Source: Thalassotalea euphylliae | GTDB lineage: Bacteria; Pseudomonadota; Gammaproteobacteria; Enterobacterales; Alteromonadaceae | Reading direction: 5' to 3' | Length of the DNA stretch: 64,000 nt | Assembly (NCBI RefSeq): GCF_003390335.1 | Contig: NZ_QUOU01000001.1 | Span: 4,650,001-4,714,000 of the forward strand | Shown: positions 62,399 to 64,000 of the stretch, in pieces | Layout: each line of letters begins with the position of its first letter | Numbering within the stretch: the first letter of the stretch is position 1 | Notes under the pieces: model-generated | Seen by the model: only the letters and a program-made list of their open reading frames with translations | What the model was told of the DNA's origin: nothing | Databases searched by the model: none | Program-made: the position numbers and the translations under genes

Positions 62399-62725
62399 TT
62401 ATAAGTTAGCGTCAATAAACTCTTTTAATTGAGTTTTTGATAAGGCGCCAACTTTAGTGTCAGCAATGTTACCATCTTTGAAGAGTAATAACGTTGGGAT
62501 ACCACGGATACCATACTTAGGTGGCGTACCTGCGTTTTGGTCGATGTTTAATTTACCAACGGTAAGCTGACCTTCATACTCTTGCGCAATATCGTCAAGT
62601 AGTGGGGCAATCATTTTACAAGGACCACACCATTCAGCCCAAAAATCAACCAATACTAAACCTGACGCGTTGATTACATCAGTGTCAAAGCTGTCATCTG
62701 TTAGCTGAAGTATTTTATCGCTCAT
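62399..62725 (-). CDS. trxA: Thioredoxin 1
   Basis: A 108-residue disulphide reductase with the active site WCGPCK (Cys33 and Cys36) in FWAEWCGPCKMIAPLL, the cis-Pro region GIRGIPTLLLF and the acidic first strand. It serves ribonucleotide reductase, peroxiredoxins and others. It is divergent from rhlB and followed by its own terminator, then rho, the same cluster as in E. coli. Confidence 0.97.
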   Translation of the reverse strand: MSDKILQLTDDSFDTDVINASGLVLVDFWAEWCGPCKMIAPLLDDIAQEYEGQLTVGKLNIDQNAGTPPKYGIRGIPTLLLFKDGNIADTKVGALSKTQLKEFIDANL

Positions 62726-62932
62726 TTTTTTCTCCGTTACTAGATACCTTGCGGCTATACGAGCAAGAGTATACCTTGCTGATACAGTTATGCGAATAAT
62801 TCGATAGAGTTTTTTATTATACCAAGTGCAATTTGTCTCATGTGTAAAAATTGCTCGGTAAAATTGTTCGTTTTTGGTGTTTTCCTGTTATCAATCATTT
62901 TTTAACGTTTGATAACCTGTTAAGCTTGCTGC

Positions 62933-64000
62933 ATGAAAAAAACACATTTAACTGAAACCAAGTTCGCCGACCTTGGGCTTGCCAAGCAAGTCGTTACAGG
63001 CCTCGAAGCTATGGGCTTTGAGCACTGCACCAATATCCAAGCTAAATCCCTACCTGTACTACTTGACGGTAAAGATATCGCGGGTCAAGCACAAACTGGC
63101 GAAGGTAAAACCATCGCATTTTTGTCTGCGACTTTTCACCACTTGCTGCAAAAAGGCAAAGTTGATCACAATCAGCCCCGTGCCCTTATCATGGCACCGA
63201 CTCGCGAGTTGGCCATTCAAATTCACAACGATGCGAAAGCCATGGCAAAAAGCACAGGCTTGCGCCTTGGTGTGGTATATGGGGGCGAGGGTTATGAATC
63301 TCAACGCCAAGAGTTGGAACAAGGGGTCGATATTTTAATTGGTACTTGCGGCCGACTGATTGACTACTTTAAACAAGGTGTTTATCAACTCAATCATATT
63401 GAAGTGGTCGTCCTTGATGAAGCTGATCGCATGTTCGACTTGGGCTTTATCAAAGACATTCGCTACATGTTCCGCAAAATGCCAGCAGCCACTGAGCGCT
63501 TGAATATGCTGTTTTCAGCAACCTTGTCGTTCCGCGTGAAAGAGCTGGCATTTGAGCACATGAACGACCCAGTCAGTGTCGAAGTAGCGCCAGAGCAAAA
63601 AACCAATACCCGAATCACCGAAGAGCTATTTTACCCATCAAACGATGACAAAATGGCCTTATTGCAAACCTTAGTGGAAGAAGAGTGGCCGGAAAAAGCC
63701 ATTGTTTTTGCCAATACCAAGCACATGTGTGACAGCATTTTCGCCCACCTTGATGCCGATAAAGTGCGGGTTGGCTTATTAACTGGCGATGTCATGCAGA
63801 AAAAGCGCCTGAAAATTCTGGAGCAATTCACCAAAGGGCATTTAGACATTCTGGTGGCCACTGATGTTGCCGCGCGTGGACTACATATTCCGGCCGTAAC
63901 GCACGTTTTTAACTACGACTTACCGGATGATTTTGAAGACTATGTGCACCGTATCGGCCGTACCGGGCGTGCAGGGGCGACAGGTCACGCCATTAGCTTT
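62933..64000 (+). CDS. rhlB: ATP-dependent RNA helicase RhlB (3' end outside window)
   Basis: The frame from ATG 62933 is open to the right edge (356 codons seen; E. coli RhlB has 421 residues). The Q motif region begins MKKTHLTETKFADLGL; motif I AGQAQTGEGKT, Ia APTRELA, DEAD box VVLDEADRMFDLGFIKD, SAT motif LFSATLSFRVKEL, and motif VI HRIGRTGRAG are all present. RhlB works in the RNA degradosome with RNase E. The order rhlB/trxA/rho supports the assignment. The motif I residue between the two Gly is Glu, whereas E. coli RhlB has Thr (TGTGKT). Confidence 0.96.
   Translation, partial: MKKTHLTETKFADLGLAKQVVTGLEAMGFEHCTNIQAKSLPVLLDGKDIAGQAQTGEGKTIAFLSATFHHLLQKGKVDHNQPRALIMAPTRELAIQIHNDAKAMAKSTGLRLGVVYGGEGYESQRQELEQGVDILIGTCGRLIDYFKQGVYQLNHIEVVVLDEADRMFDLGFIKDIRYMFRKMPAATERLNMLFSATLSFRVKELAFEHMNDPVSVEVAPEQKTNTRITEELFYPSNDDKMALLQTLVEEEWPEKAIVFANTKHMCDSIFAHLDADKVRVGLLTGDVMQKKRLKILEQFTKGHLDILVATDVAARGLHIPAVTHVFNYDLPDDFEDYVHRIGRTGRAGATGHAISF

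Noticed and set aside
1..64000. tRNA, rRNA, CRISPR array or prophage
   Set aside because: I looked for cloverleaf-like genes, rRNA sequence, regularly spaced repeats and phage structural genes and recognised none; this was by eye, so a dedicated search could still find a small RNA.

Overview
The window is chromosomal DNA of a marine-type gammaproteobacterium, most likely of the order Alteromonadales (a Colwellia/Thalassotalea-like organism). This is inferred from gene order and protein character. Several blocks keep the E. coli-like order: prlC-rsmJ, ubiE-ubiJ-ubiB, recQ/yigI/rarD, uvrD-yigB-DUF484-dapF-lysA-lptM facing cyaY and hemCDXY, fre-ubiD, and rho-trxA-rhlB. No rRNA, tRNA or CRISPR array was seen.

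Layout. 1-2360: start of a secreted beta-propeller sensor gene (minus strand, runs off the left edge), then a structured repeat (element A) split by a complete IS10-like insertion sequence with a 9-bp target duplication. 2361-10920: prlC, a Tag-like glycosylase gene, rsmJ, a chemoreceptor, a tiny Cys4 protein, a peroxiredoxin, ferritin and a YhiN-type flavoprotein. 11019-20842: a defence island on the minus strand (metallopeptidase, HsdR, two DUF262 proteins) cut by an IS3-family element. The last 13 codons of hsdS survive between the IS and the first DUF262 gene, hsdM and the rest of hsdS are gone, and the gene on the far side of the IS has lost its start. 20944-29207: msbA, a thioesterase, the ubiquinone genes ubiEJB, and a four-gene DUF1538-DUF1538-PII-CBS module. 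29347-34945: a two-component/c-di-GMP cluster with a deletion-fusion at its upstream end, a second structured repeat (element B), and an XRE-2TM regulator. 34975-38993: recQ, a hotdog thioesterase, rarD and a small hypothetical. 39018-42871: a Tle1-like (DUF2235) lipase effector with three tandem DUF3304 lipoprotein genes, probably immunity proteins, one carrying a homopolymer frameshift. 42996-50164: a minus-strand run lptM-lysA-dapF-DUF484-yigB-uvrD followed by a REC-REC-GGDEF gene; xerC is missing from its usual place. 50283-57044: cyaY, hemCDXY and a membrane GGDEF protein. 57211-64000: fre, ubiD, a secreted-protein gene broken by an in-frame TAG, a periplasmic binding protein, rho, trxA and the start of rhlB.

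How the genes work together. Most of the window is housekeeping: haem and ubiquinone synthesis, lysine/peptidoglycan precursors, repair helicases, transcription termination and RNA decay. The accessory parts are the points of interest. (1) A type I restriction locus apparently disarmed by an IS-linked deletion, leaving HsdR and a DUF262 pair. (2) Two copies of a repeat that share terminal inverted repeats and nested stems, with stem sequences that differ but stay self-complementary. (3) An orphan lipase-immunity cassette with amplified immunity genes. (4) A probable cation/proton antiporter pair with its own PII-like and CBS regulators. (5) Several signs of gene decay: a nonsense codon, a homopolymer frameshift, and a PAS/response-regulator deletion scar.
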